This document shows, piece by piece, positions 24,830 through 32,881 of a DNA stretch of 64,000 nt (positions are counted from its first letter, which is position 1; every line of letters begins with the position of its first letter). The DNA is from Adlercreutzia rubneri. GTDB taxonomy: Bacteria > Actinomycetota > Coriobacteriia > Coriobacteriales > Eggerthellaceae. The position numbers and the translations under genes were made by a program. The notes under the pieces are model-generated. The model searched no databases, was not told where the DNA came from, and worked only from the letters and a program-made list of their open reading frames with translations. The stretch is taken from the NCBI RefSeq assembly GCF_009755265.1, contig NZ_WPOO01000002.1, forward strand, positions 183,890 through 247,889, read 5' to 3'.

Positions 24830-25891
24830 GTGAACATCAACAACGCCATTCTGCATGTGTTCGATTTCGTGTCCTGCGTGAACGTGTTCGCGCAGGTGCC
24901 CATGGATCTGGGGAACAAGGCCGCCAAGCGCTACGTCACGTCCCAGGCCAAGCGGACTTTGAGCAACCTGGACAGCAAGCGCGGCACGTTCGCGGAGAAC
25001 AGCCTGTTCGCCGAGGAGCTGCGCGCCTATTTCCGCGGCGAGCGCGATTTCGTGGGGCTGTCCCAGCAGATCGGCGAGTTCATCGTCGGCGAGCTGTCGC
25101 GCATGGAGAAGACGCCCTCGACCGACCTGCTCGTCGTCGATTTCGAAGGCGACGCCGACCAGACGGCGCGCGAGATGACCGACGAGGAGGCCGAGGCCGC
25201 CTACAAGGCCCGCGGCCCGCGCTACTTCGCGATCATTCTGCTGGAGAGCCGCCAGGCCTACATGCACGAAGTGGGCAGCAACGACTTCGGCGACACCGCT
25301 ACCACCATCGCGCGGCACCACGCCATTCTGCCGAACCCGTCTCAGAAGGTGGCATCCTTCGCGCTCATCTCCGCCGACGACATGGCCGTGTGGTTCGTGG
25401 ATAAGGAACGAGAGATTGCTGGCGAGAAACGCTGGATCATCCCCGATGGTCTGCTGCAGTGCTCCATGGAGGCCTCGAGTCGCGAAGTGCTGGAAGCGGT
25501 GACCACCGTGGTGGAAGAGGTCGCCGAGGAGTTCGGCGCCAACACGGCGGTGGCGCTTTCGCGGGCAAAGGCCTACGTGGCCGAGAATGCCGAGGAGTCC
25601 GACGAGGTGGACGCCCGCGAGCTGGGCCGCGAGGTGTTCGCCGACCAGCCCCGCGTCGCCGAGCGCTTCGAGGCCGCTGTGGAAAAGGGCGCCCTGCCCG
25701 AGCGCGTCGTGGTGGAAAAAGCCGTGGCCAAGCGGGTCACCAAGAGTCACAAGATCCGCACCGACACGGGCATTGAGCTCACCTTCCCGGCCGAATACGG
25801 TGAGAACTCCGATTTCATCGAGTTCTTCAGCACCCCGGACGGCCGCATCGAGATCGCGCTCAAAAACATCGGCGCGATTGAGAACCGCTAG
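24830..25891 (+). CDS. NdpA-like nucleoid-associated protein
   Basis: 353 residues from GTG 24830, which has AGAAGGAG just upstream. The sequence fits the 37-kDa nucleoid-associated protein family (NdpA/YejK): MNINNAILHVFDFVSCVNVF at the N-terminus, LLVVDFEGDAD and YFAIILLESRQAYMHEVGS in the middle, and AVAKRVTKSHKIRTDTGIEL near the C-terminus. Family members bind DNA, but their role is poorly known. The frame opens upstream at 24683 through the leader, which is not coding. Confidence 0.8.
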   Translation: MNINNAILHVFDFVSCVNVFAQVPMDLGNKAAKRYVTSQAKRTLSNLDSKRGTFAENSLFAEELRAYFRGERDFVGLSQQIGEFIVGELSRMEKTPSTDLLVVDFEGDADQTAREMTDEEAEAAYKARGPRYFAIILLESRQAYMHEVGSNDFGDTATTIARHHAILPNPSQKVASFALISADDMAVWFVDKEREIAGEKRWIIPDGLLQCSMEASSREVLEAVTTVVEEVAEEFGANTAVALSRAKAYVAENAEESDEVDARELGREVFADQPRVAERFEAAVEKGALPERVVVEKAVAKRVTKSHKIRTDTGIELTFPAEYGENSDFIEFFSTPDGRIEIALKNIGAIENR

Positions 25892-26005
25892 GATACCTAT
25901 CGGAAAAACCGAGGGCCGTGCGCCTGCAAGAGGGCTAGAATGGGGAACGATTCAACGAACGCCCCTTGCCGGCCCGCGCGGTCGGCCGATTTCGAAGGGA
26001 ACCTT

Positions 26006-26863
26006 ATGACGAACCTCTACGAACGCGAAGACGCCTACATCCCCCGCGTGGCCGCTATCCACGATTTGTGCGGCTACGGCAAGTGCTCGCTGGGCGTGGC
26101 CATTCCGGTGCTGTCCGCCGCCGGCTGCGACGTGTGCCCCGTGCCCACGGGCCTGTTCTCCAGCCACACCGCCTTCCCCGGCTGGTACATGCACGATACC
26201 ACCGACATTCTGGGCGATTATCTGGCTGCCTGGGCGGGTATTGGCGTGGAATTGGACGCGGTGTATTCCGGGTTCCTCGGCGCCCCCGAGCAGGTAGACA
26301 TCATCAAGCAGGTGTGGGAGACCTACCCGAAGGCCCTGCGCGTGGTGGATCCGGTCATGGCCGATCACGGCAAGGTGTACCCCACCTACACGCCGGAGCT
26401 GGTGGAAGCCATGGGTACGCTGGCCAACGGTGCCGACATCCTGACGCCCAACCTCACCGAGGCGGCCATCATCTTGGGTCGCGGGTGGCAGGGTGCCGAC
26501 GTGGACGAGCCCACGGTGCGCGAGATGATTCTGGAGCTGCGCGAGCGCGGCGCGAAGAACGTGGTGCTGAAGGGCATCGAGCACGGCGACGGCCTCATCC
26601 ACAACTACGTGTGGGGCGACGCCATCGACTTCACGGAAACCACCAACGCCAAGCTGCCCTACATGCTGCACGGCACGGGCGACGTGTTCGCGAGCACCCT
26701 GCTCGCTGCGGTGATGGCCGGCTCGAACCTGGCCGAGGCCACGGCCTTCGCCGCCGACTTCACGGCCGACGCCATGCTCATCTCCGCCAAGCAGCCCAAT
26801 TTCGAAGACCGCGGCGTCTCCTTCGAGCCTTTGCTCGGGAAGGTGACAGCCCTGCTGGGGTAA
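26006..26863 (+). CDS. pdxY: Pyridoxal/pyridoxamine kinase
   Basis: 285 residues of the PfkB/ribokinase superfamily, pyridoxal kinase branch. Supporting stretches are IHDLCGYGKCSLGVAIPVLS, then PVPTGLFSSHTAFPGW, VVDPVMADHGKVY, ADILTPNLTEAAIILG and the anion-hole motif HGTGDVFAS near 222. It phosphorylates B6 vitamers in salvage of pyridoxal phosphate, the cofactor of enzymes such as the threonine aldolase at 58.6 kb. GAAGGGA precedes ATG 26006; the upstream part of the frame is not conserved. Confidence 0.9.
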   Translation: MTNLYEREDAYIPRVAAIHDLCGYGKCSLGVAIPVLSAAGCDVCPVPTGLFSSHTAFPGWYMHDTTDILGDYLAAWAGIGVELDAVYSGFLGAPEQVDIIKQVWETYPKALRVVDPVMADHGKVYPTYTPELVEAMGTLANGADILTPNLTEAAIILGRGWQGADVDEPTVREMILELRERGAKNVVLKGIEHGDGLIHNYVWGDAIDFTETTNAKLPYMLHGTGDVFASTLLAAVMAGSNLAEATAFAADFTADAMLISAKQPNFEDRGVSFEPLLGKVTALLG

Positions 26864-27211
26864 AGGTTCGTGCTTTCGCGCGGCTCGCACCGGGAAGAGT
26901 GTGGGCCGCGTTGCAGAGCAGCACATCTACCGCAAGGGTTCGCTATTTTGCGAAATGATGCCGTAGGGCTGATTGAGGCTTCTCTGTATTTCCCCTATTT
27001 TTTCCCTTATTTCCCTATTTCTTCCCTTATTCACTTATTCCTTCTCTTATTTTGGGTTCTGAAGGGAAGAGAGGCACGGAAGGGGCTATCTCGTCGCCCA
27101 TTCGGCCCGTCGCAGCGAAGCCCAGTTCTTCATAACGTGTGGCAAGAAGCTGGTGGAGCGCTGCCCAGTTAAGGCTCTGACCGTCGCCGAGCGGCCCTTC
27201 TCTTTCGAATG
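26864..27211. other. Intergenic gap with a polypyrimidine tract
   Basis: No supported gene. From about 26988 to 27054 the plus strand is almost only T and C with scattered single A and no G, in loose repeats of the form TTCCCTTATT. A 100-codon frame across it (26870-27172) has no homology that I recognise. Confidence 0.6.
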
Positions 27212-27751
27212 CTAGTCTTGTGTGAGGACTTCGGCGGCGGCAATGAGAGCCGCTCCATCTACGTGCGTCCGATATGAGTTGTTAATCTCAGCTTCCCAAG
27301 TTGCATCCGTCGGAACAACGCGGGCTACTTCATCGCCCTCTTCGTTTAAAGCAACGTAGGCATCGTCCTTGCGACGCACTATGAGCACCTCGCCGGTGTC
27401 GCAGCGCACCGAGCTCCGATGCTCGTGCAGCCGCGCGTACTGAGAGCCCCATTCCACCATTGAAAGCAGCACGGGTCTCAGGCTTTGGCCCAAGGCGGTA
27501 AGCGTGTACTCTACGCGAGGGGGCACTTCGGCGAAGGTCTCGCGGGTAAGCAGGCCGTTCTCCTCCATGGTACGCAAGTTCTGCGTGAGTACCTTGGTCG
27601 ACACGCCGCCGAGGGCCTTGCGAATCTGCCCGAAACGTCGCGTTCCGTAGATAAGCTCTCGCAAAATAAGCACCACCCAGCGGCTACTGATGAGCGAAAG
27701 GGTAACTTCAACGGGGCAACGAGGAAGAGAATGAGCAGAAGGCGTGGTCAT
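27212..27751 (-). CDS. HxlR-family transcriptional regulator
   Basis: 179 residues. The N-terminal two thirds match HxlR winged-helix regulators: PRCPVEVTLSLISSRWVVLI (with the conserved Cys), RELIYGTRRFGQIRKALGGV, STKVLTQNLRTMEENGLLTR and VEYTLTALGQSLRPVL. About 60 residues follow that are not part of the domain. HxlR proteins often sense reactive electrophiles or oxidants through the N-terminal Cys. The gene is divergent from a PPOX-type flavoprotein, its likely target, with palindromes in between. Confidence 0.92.
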   Translation of the reverse strand: MTTPSAHSLPRCPVEVTLSLISSRWVVLILRELIYGTRRFGQIRKALGGVSTKVLTQNLRTMEENGLLTRETFAEVPPRVEYTLTALGQSLRPVLLSMVEWGSQYARLHEHRSSVRCDTGEVLIVRRKDDAYVALNEEGDEVARVVPTDATWEAEINNSYRTHVDGAALIAAAEVLTQD

Positions 27752-27784
27752 TTTACAGCTCCTACCTTAATAGATTCAAAATGA

Positions 27785-27834
27785 AACTATATAACAAAAT
27801 AGTTCCTACTTTCCATAATACTGTACAGCATTAT
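27785..27834. promoter_or_regulatory. Two palindromes between the HxlR and PPOX genes
   Basis: AACTAT (27785-27790) mirrors ATAGTT (27799-27804). Downstream, 27815-27834 is a near-perfect palindrome with core CTGTACAG flanked by ATAAT and ATTAT (9 of 10 positions pair). Both lie in the divergent promoter region and are likely HxlR-binding sites. Confidence 0.65.
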
Positions 27835-27878
27835 ATACTCTCTCCGGCAAATCGCAACCGAGAGAAAGAGAGCGAACC

Positions 27879-28280
27879 ATGCAGGAAGTCGTTGAGTTCC
27901 TTACCGCAAATCCCGTCCAGTATCTGGCTACGGTCGGTGCCGATGGGAAGGCGAAGTGCCGCCCCTTCATGTTCCTGATGGAGCACGAAGGAAAGCTGTG
28001 GTTCGGCACCAACAATCAGAAGACCGTGTTTGCCGAGATGCAGGAAAATCCGTACGTGGAGGTTTGCGCGTCCACCCCTGATTTCCGGTGGATCCGCTTG
28101 GGAGGGAAGGCGGTGTTCGAGGACAATCGCGCCGTGAAAGAAGCCTGCATGAACATCCCCATGCTGAAAGACCAGTACCAGACGGCGGATAACCCCATTT
28201 TCGAGGTGTTCTACCTGACTGATGGAGAGGCGACCATTGCCGATATGACTGGCAATGCGCCCACGGTGGTGAAGCTGTAG
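27879..28280 (+). CDS. Pyridoxamine 5'-phosphate oxidase-family (FMN-binding) protein
   Basis: 133 residues with the split-barrel PPOX fold: FLTANPVQYLATVGADGKAK, CRPFMFLMEHEGKLWFGTNN and NPYVEVCASTPDFRWIRLGG. Proteins of this size bind FMN and act as small flavoreductases or flavin sensors rather than as true PNP oxidases. A purine-rich ribosome site (GAGAAAGAGAG) precedes ATG 27879. It is divergent from the HxlR gene and probably controlled by it. Confidence 0.88.
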   Translation: MQEVVEFLTANPVQYLATVGADGKAKCRPFMFLMEHEGKLWFGTNNQKTVFAEMQENPYVEVCASTPDFRWIRLGGKAVFEDNRAVKEACMNIPMLKDQYQTADNPIFEVFYLTDGEATIADMTGNAPTVVKL

Positions 28281-28411
28281 GCTGCTTTATCGAGAAAAGG
28301 AAGCGGATCGGGCTTTCACCTAGCCTCCCCTGTGAGAGCCCATTCGACGCATGAACGATGTGAGAGAAGCCGGTGCTGTTGGGGCGCCGGCTCGTATGAG
28401 AAAGTGTCGCT

Positions 28412-28966
28412 ATGGATATCACTCCTTTCGCCGTGAATCAGTTTATTCCGCATCCTATGATGGTGTTTGCTGCGAGCACCTACAACAAGGACGAGTCGCC
28501 CCATCTTGCCCTTGTCAGCTGGGTGAACTTCTATTGGGACGACGGACTTGGGGTTACGCTGTGCATGGATGGCGATAAGGCGGTGAAACGGAACTTCGAG
28601 CGTGAGGGGGCGCTAGTTCTCAACGCGCTGTCGCGCGATATGTTCGATGCGGTAGAGGCCCTTGGTCGCGCCTCGGGGGCGGAAAAGGACAAGGCCATCG
28701 CACGCTTCGCCCTAGAGGCTGCCGAGCACGTGCATGCGCCTCGGCTGTGCGAGAGCCCTCTGCGCTATGAACTCAGCTTGCGGGAGAATTTTTCCTATAA
28801 GGGCAGCAACCTCTACCTGTGCGCTATAGACAGCGTCTCGGCAGCCGATGACGCTGTGAGCGACGATGGCTCCTCTTACGATATCGTCGCGGCAAATCCG
28901 CTTTTGGTGTCCCAAAAGAACTACTGCTGCTTGGGCGCGCAAGATGTGCTCGGCGCATGGTGCTAG
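28412..28966 (+). CDS. Flavin reductase-like domain protein
   Basis: 184 residues resembling the flavin reductase (FMN-binding) family: FIPHPMMVFAASTYNKDESP, LALVSWVNFYWDDGLGVTLC and VKRNFEREGALVLNALSRDM. The C-terminal region has several cysteines (KNYCCLGAQ). It could reduce flavin with NAD(P)H or serve as a flavin-based oxidoreductase in anaerobic redox balance. It is a single gene 131 bp after the PPOX gene and has only a weak ribosome site. Confidence 0.8.
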   Translation: MDITPFAVNQFIPHPMMVFAASTYNKDESPHLALVSWVNFYWDDGLGVTLCMDGDKAVKRNFEREGALVLNALSRDMFDAVEALGRASGAEKDKAIARFALEAAEHVHAPRLCESPLRYELSLRENFSYKGSNLYLCAIDSVSAADDAVSDDGSSYDIVAANPLLVSQKNYCCLGAQDVLGAWC

Positions 28967-29096
28967 GTGCTGCCCCTTCGCAACGTATTTCGACGTTCAT
29001 GTTCGACTATTGCGATTTTGCAACAGCTGTCAGATCGCAGCGCGAAGGCCGAATCGCTACAATGGAACAGTCGTCAGTCCATGAGAAGGGGTTTGG

Positions 29097-30620
29097 TTGG
29101 AGCGGCGTCGCCTTGCAAAAAAGTTCTTTCTGCTTGCCGGTGTGGTAAGCGTGCTTGTGCTGTGCGTGTATCTCGCCTGGTTTTACCACGCCCAAAGCAT
29201 TGAGAACGATCGGCGCGCCCTCGCTGAAGCCCGTGTGCTGTCCGCAGAGATTGGGGCTGCCTGGGATTACATCGATGCCGTCCAGCCGCAGATCAACCGC
29301 GCGACGGGCGAAACCTCGGGAATTTATTGCGCGGTGGCGGCCAAAGACATCGCCAAGCGCTTCTCCGCCGGATCTGCCTATTCGATTCGCTACATTCGTG
29401 GAAATCCCCGTAACACCGAGGATGCCCCCGATGACTTCGAGCGCAAGGCGCTTTCCTCCTTCGAGGAGGGCGTCGTTGAAGAGTACTACGGGCTCGAGCA
29501 TCAAGGAGACAGTTCGGTCTTCCGCTATGTGGGCCTGCTTGAAATAGAGGATGGATGCCTGCCGTGCCACGGTGATCCGGCGGGTGAGAAGGATATCACC
29601 GGCTATGCAAAAGAGGGAATGGCCGAAGGAGACGTGGCGGGCGCGGTGTCCATTGTTATGCCCATGGATTCCATCATTGCCGACGCGAAGGCCGATTTGG
29701 TCAGCACGGTAGTATTTTTCTGCGTACTGATGGGGTCGGTTACCTTGGTTCTTGCCTTGGGCCTGCGTACCTGGATTACCGCTCCCATTGTTGACGAGAA
29801 CAAGAAGCTGCGCCATGAAGCCGAGGATCAGTCGAACTTCCTTACCATTATTACCCATGAGCTGAAAACGCCGCTGTCGTCTATTCTCGCTTTTACGGAG
29901 CTATGGAAAGAACGCATGCCCGATGACTCGCCAGAAAGCCGTGCGCTCGTAAATGAAGTGGAGACGAACGCACGCGTACTGCTGGCGATGATCAACAACG
30001 TGCTCGATGCGGCCAAGTTGGAGGCGGGCACGCTCAGTCTCGCCCAGGACGAGTTCGACGTATACGATTTAGCTGGCCAAGTGAAGGCTACTATGGGCCC
30101 GCTGGCCAAGAAGAAGGATGTGTCCTTTAAGGTGAAGGTGAGCCCCGATACCCCCTTGCTTTTGGGTGATGAGGAAGTGCTGCGTCGCATCGTCGTGAAT
30201 TTGGTGAACAATGCGCTGCGGTTCACCGATTCGGGAGGTTGGGTTGAATTGCAGCTTGCCTATCGAGAAGGACGGTTCGTCATTTGCGTGTGCGACAACG
30301 GCTGCGGTATTCCTGCCGAACAGCTCGATCATGTCTTCGATCGTTTCGTGAGCGCTCCCCATTCGGAAACAACGAGCGAGGGGGGCACGGGCCTCGGTCT
30401 GTCCATTGTGCGTAACTTCTCCACCATGATGGGCGGCAATGCTTCAGTGAAAAGCCTGGAAGGAGAAGGCAGCTGCTTTACGGTGGAACTGCCTCTGCCG
30501 GCCATTCCCGACGAGGTCGAGGAAGGCGATGATGCCGCCGATACGGGGCTTCCCTTGGCCGATGAGCCTTCAGCCGATTCGTTGTGTTCACGAGAAGGAG
30601 GAAACCATGAGCCGTCGTGA
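29097..30620 (+). CDS. Membrane histidine kinase with c-type haem (DUF3365) sensor domain
   Basis: 507 residues. A first membrane helix (about 8-28) is followed by an extracytoplasmic DUF3365/Tll0287-like domain (about 35-205) with the haem motif CLPCH near 154, then a second membrane helix. The cytoplasmic part has HisKA (ITHELKTPLSSILAF, phospho-acceptor His near 253) and an HATPase domain (LVNNALRFTDSGGW, DNGCGIPAEQLDHVFDRF, GGTGLGLSIVRNF). A haem in the sensor domain suggests response to redox potential or gases. TTG 29097 has AGAAGGGG at good distance. It overlaps the response regulator by 14 bases. Confidence 0.92.
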   Translation: MERRRLAKKFFLLAGVVSVLVLCVYLAWFYHAQSIENDRRALAEARVLSAEIGAAWDYIDAVQPQINRATGETSGIYCAVAAKDIAKRFSAGSAYSIRYIRGNPRNTEDAPDDFERKALSSFEEGVVEEYYGLEHQGDSSVFRYVGLLEIEDGCLPCHGDPAGEKDITGYAKEGMAEGDVAGAVSIVMPMDSIIADAKADLVSTVVFFCVLMGSVTLVLALGLRTWITAPIVDENKKLRHEAEDQSNFLTIITHELKTPLSSILAFTELWKERMPDDSPESRALVNEVETNARVLLAMINNVLDAAKLEAGTLSLAQDEFDVYDLAGQVKATMGPLAKKKDVSFKVKVSPDTPLLLGDEEVLRRIVVNLVNNALRFTDSGGWVELQLAYREGRFVICVCDNGCGIPAEQLDHVFDRFVSAPHSETTSEGGTGLGLSIVRNFSTMMGGNASVKSLEGEGSCFTVELPLPAIPDEVEEGDDAADTGLPLADEPSADSLCSREGGNHEPS

Positions 30621-31350
30621 CGCGTTGGTCCTCGTTGCCGACGACGACAATAGCTCGAGCAGCGCTATTGAGAAGATGCTCGCCAAAGATGGCCATCGCT
30701 GTCTGCGTGCAAGGAATGGGCAAGAGGCGCTGCGTCTGTTTTGGGATGAGCGGCCCGATTTGATCATTCTCGACGTAATGATGCCGCTTCTCGACGGCTT
30801 TCAGGTATGCGAACGCATTCGCGAGCATGATCGGGCTACACCGGTGCTGTTTCTTACGGCTAAAGGCGATATCGTGGACAAGCGCATTGGCTACGGCATT
30901 GGCGGCGACGATTATTTGGTAAAGCCCTTCAGCGGAGAAGAGCTGCGGTTGCGGGTGGGGGCTCTCTTGCGTCGCGCGCAAATTGCGGCAGAAGCCGCAG
31001 CGTCCGCGCCCCAAAGCGAGCTATACCACGTAGGCGACCTGGAAGTGAACGTGCGCACGGGGAATGTGCGCCTGGCGGGAAAACGAGTCGAGCTTACTCC
31101 CAAGGAGTCGAGGATCATGGCGGTGCTGGCATCGCATCCGGGGGAGGTATACAGCAAGCGCGATCTTATCGAGGAGATTTGGGGAGAGGAGTATCTGGAC
31201 TCGTCTATCGCCATTTCCGTGTACATACGACGCATTCGAGCCAAGTTGGAGCCGGATCCGAGCGAGCCGCGCTACGTGCAGACGGTATGGCACTGCGGTT
31301 ACCGGCTGGCAGATGAGGAAGACGAGAAGCGGGACAGTTCTGGGGAATAA
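30607..31350 (+). CDS. OmpR/PhoB-family response regulator
   Basis: 247 residues. Receiver domain (about 6-120) with the acidic pocket VADDDN, phospho-acceptor in LIILDVMMPLLDGF and the KPFSGEEL lysine, followed by a winged-helix DNA-binding domain (about 140-235: RVELTPKESRIMAVLASHPG, DSSIAISVYIRRIRAKLE, VWHCGYRL). ATG 30607 lies inside the end of the kinase gene, after AGAAGGAGG, so the pair is co-translated. The pentahaem cytochrome gene that follows after 152 bp is its likely target. Confidence 0.93.
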   Translation: MSRRDALVLVADDDNSSSSAIEKMLAKDGHRCLRARNGQEALRLFWDERPDLIILDVMMPLLDGFQVCERIREHDRATPVLFLTAKGDIVDKRIGYGIGGDDYLVKPFSGEELRLRVGALLRRAQIAAEAAASAPQSELYHVGDLEVNVRTGNVRLAGKRVELTPKESRIMAVLASHPGEVYSKRDLIEEIWGEEYLDSSIAISVYIRRIRAKLEPDPSEPRYVQTVWHCGYRLADEEDEKRDSSGE

Positions 31351-31502
31351 TCTCGCCTATAGCTTGCGCAAAAATTGCAATAGGGCGAGGACGCCCATTG
31401 CGAAAGCGCAATAGTATCGGTTTACGGCTGAGCTTCTTCTAAGATGGTTCGTAGAAGGTTGGAAGGTTGCATCGTTCGAACGACCGATGAGAGGAGGAAG
31501 CG

Positions 31503-32762
31503 ATGAAAACCATAAAACCGAGAAAAATCGCCCTTGCCGGTACGGTGGTGGCAGCTGTAGCGCTGGTCGGCTGCCTTGGCTGTGCAGCCCAGACTCAAAC
31601 GGCGGACACAGGCGCCGCGCAGGAGCCGGTTCAGCAAGAGCAGACGGAGCAACAGGCTGCTGCTCCGGAGAAGGTGGCCAAAAAGACGCTCGCTGAGTGG
31701 GTAACTACTTATCCCAATCAGGGAAACAGCTATATGGAAGCGAAGATGGCCCACACCTATGACGCCTTTGCGGGGGCGAGTCAGCAGGCGTTTGGCGGGG
31801 AGGATGCAGCAGTGGCTTGCGCCGCCTGTCATGCCCGTGAGGACTTCCAAACGGTTTATAATGAGCAAGGCGAGACGATTCTTGACAAAAACGCCTCTGA
31901 CTACGAGATGGAATGGTCCAATTGCACCAATTGCCACGTAGGCGATCCTGGCGAAGGTAAAGTAGAGGGTGGCAACGCCTATGGTGATGCTACTTCCGTG
32001 AGTGCCAAGGCATTGTTCCCCGAGGAGGACTATGTATGCGGTCAGTGCCACGCCATGTTCCCCGGCGCGGCCTATCTTGAGGATGCGAACAAGGGTATCG
32101 ATCAATACAAGTATGGCTTCGAGCCTGAAGAGATGCTTCGTGCCATGAAAGAGTATTACGAGGCGAATCCAGTTACTGAAACAACGATTTGCGCCGGCAT
32201 GGTAGGGGTTCCCATGCTTGATCCCGAAATTGATACGATGCTGTACCTCACGGACGCTTGCACCGAATTGGAGCTCTTCCAGGACGGCAACCATCAGAAG
32301 ATGGGCCTCACCTGCACGGACTGCCATATGCCCCAGACCGAGGCCGCCGATGGCGCCACCTACACGCACCACAACATGACGCAATCGCCGCTTGAGAACC
32401 CGGCCGCGCTGGAAAAGTGCCTCACGTGCCACAAGAGCCAGGGCGTTGAAGATGCTGACGCCATGGTTACGTTCGTCAAGGGCAAGATGGACGAACTCGC
32501 GCAGATTCAGCAGGCTACCAAGACCAAGCTGGACGAGTTCCATGCTAAGCTGGCCGAGGTTGTGGCCGCTGGCAACGCCGATGAGACAAAGCTGCAGGCC
32601 GCCAAGGATGCTTACAATCTCGCTAACGTGTACTTCCTGTACCAGGGCACCGCGATGCGTCCCACCGACGGTTCCATGGCCGCCATGAACTTTAGCAAGA
32701 GCGTTGAGCAACTACAGAAGGCCGACGATGCCATTGCCGAGGGCATGGCTCAGATCGCCTAG
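31503..32762 (+). CDS. Pentahaem c-type cytochrome, diverged NrfA-like
   Basis: 419 residues. A signal peptide with lipobox-like LVGC is followed by a Gln/Ala-rich linker. Five haem motifs are visible in NrfA order: CAACH near 106, CTNCH near 141, CGQCH near 179, CTDCHMP near 271 and CLTCH near 306. The block CTDCHMPQTEAADGATYTHH resembles the fourth haem region of cytochrome c nitrite reductase. However, the first motif is CxxCH rather than CxxCK, and the catalytic Tyr and His regions of NrfA are replaced (CGQCHAMFPG, LDPEIDT). It may be an electron carrier or a reductase for another acceptor. The upstream haem-sensor kinase pair probably controls it. Confidence 0.85.
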   Translation: MKTIKPRKIALAGTVVAAVALVGCLGCAAQTQTADTGAAQEPVQQEQTEQQAAAPEKVAKKTLAEWVTTYPNQGNSYMEAKMAHTYDAFAGASQQAFGGEDAAVACAACHAREDFQTVYNEQGETILDKNASDYEMEWSNCTNCHVGDPGEGKVEGGNAYGDATSVSAKALFPEEDYVCGQCHAMFPGAAYLEDANKGIDQYKYGFEPEEMLRAMKEYYEANPVTETTICAGMVGVPMLDPEIDTMLYLTDACTELELFQDGNHQKMGLTCTDCHMPQTEAADGATYTHHNMTQSPLENPAALEKCLTCHKSQGVEDADAMVTFVKGKMDELAQIQQATKTKLDEFHAKLAEVVAAGNADETKLQAAKDAYNLANVYFLYQGTAMRPTDGSMAAMNFSKSVEQLQKADDAIAEGMAQIA

Positions 32763-32815
32763 CTTTTGCTAGGGGCGCGTGAAGCACGTAGCTGAAAGAC
32801 AAACTGCTCCTTTCC

Positions 32816-32854
32816 CGAAGGGCCGCCGCAATGGCGGCCCTTCGGCGTCTTTCG
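32816..32854 (+). terminator. Terminator after the cytochrome gene
   Basis: CGAAGGGCCGCC (32816-32827) pairs perfectly with GGCGGCCCTTCG (32833-32844) around GCAAT and is followed by GCGTCTTTCG. The convergent ABC operon ends at 32882, so it may act in both directions. Confidence 0.8.
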
Positions 32855-32881
32855 CATTCGGATTGGGTGTGAGGCTGGTTC

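Noticed and set aside
26870..27172. 100-codon frame through the polypyrimidine tract
   Set aside because: The hydrophobic run comes from the T-rich repeats. No start signal or homology.
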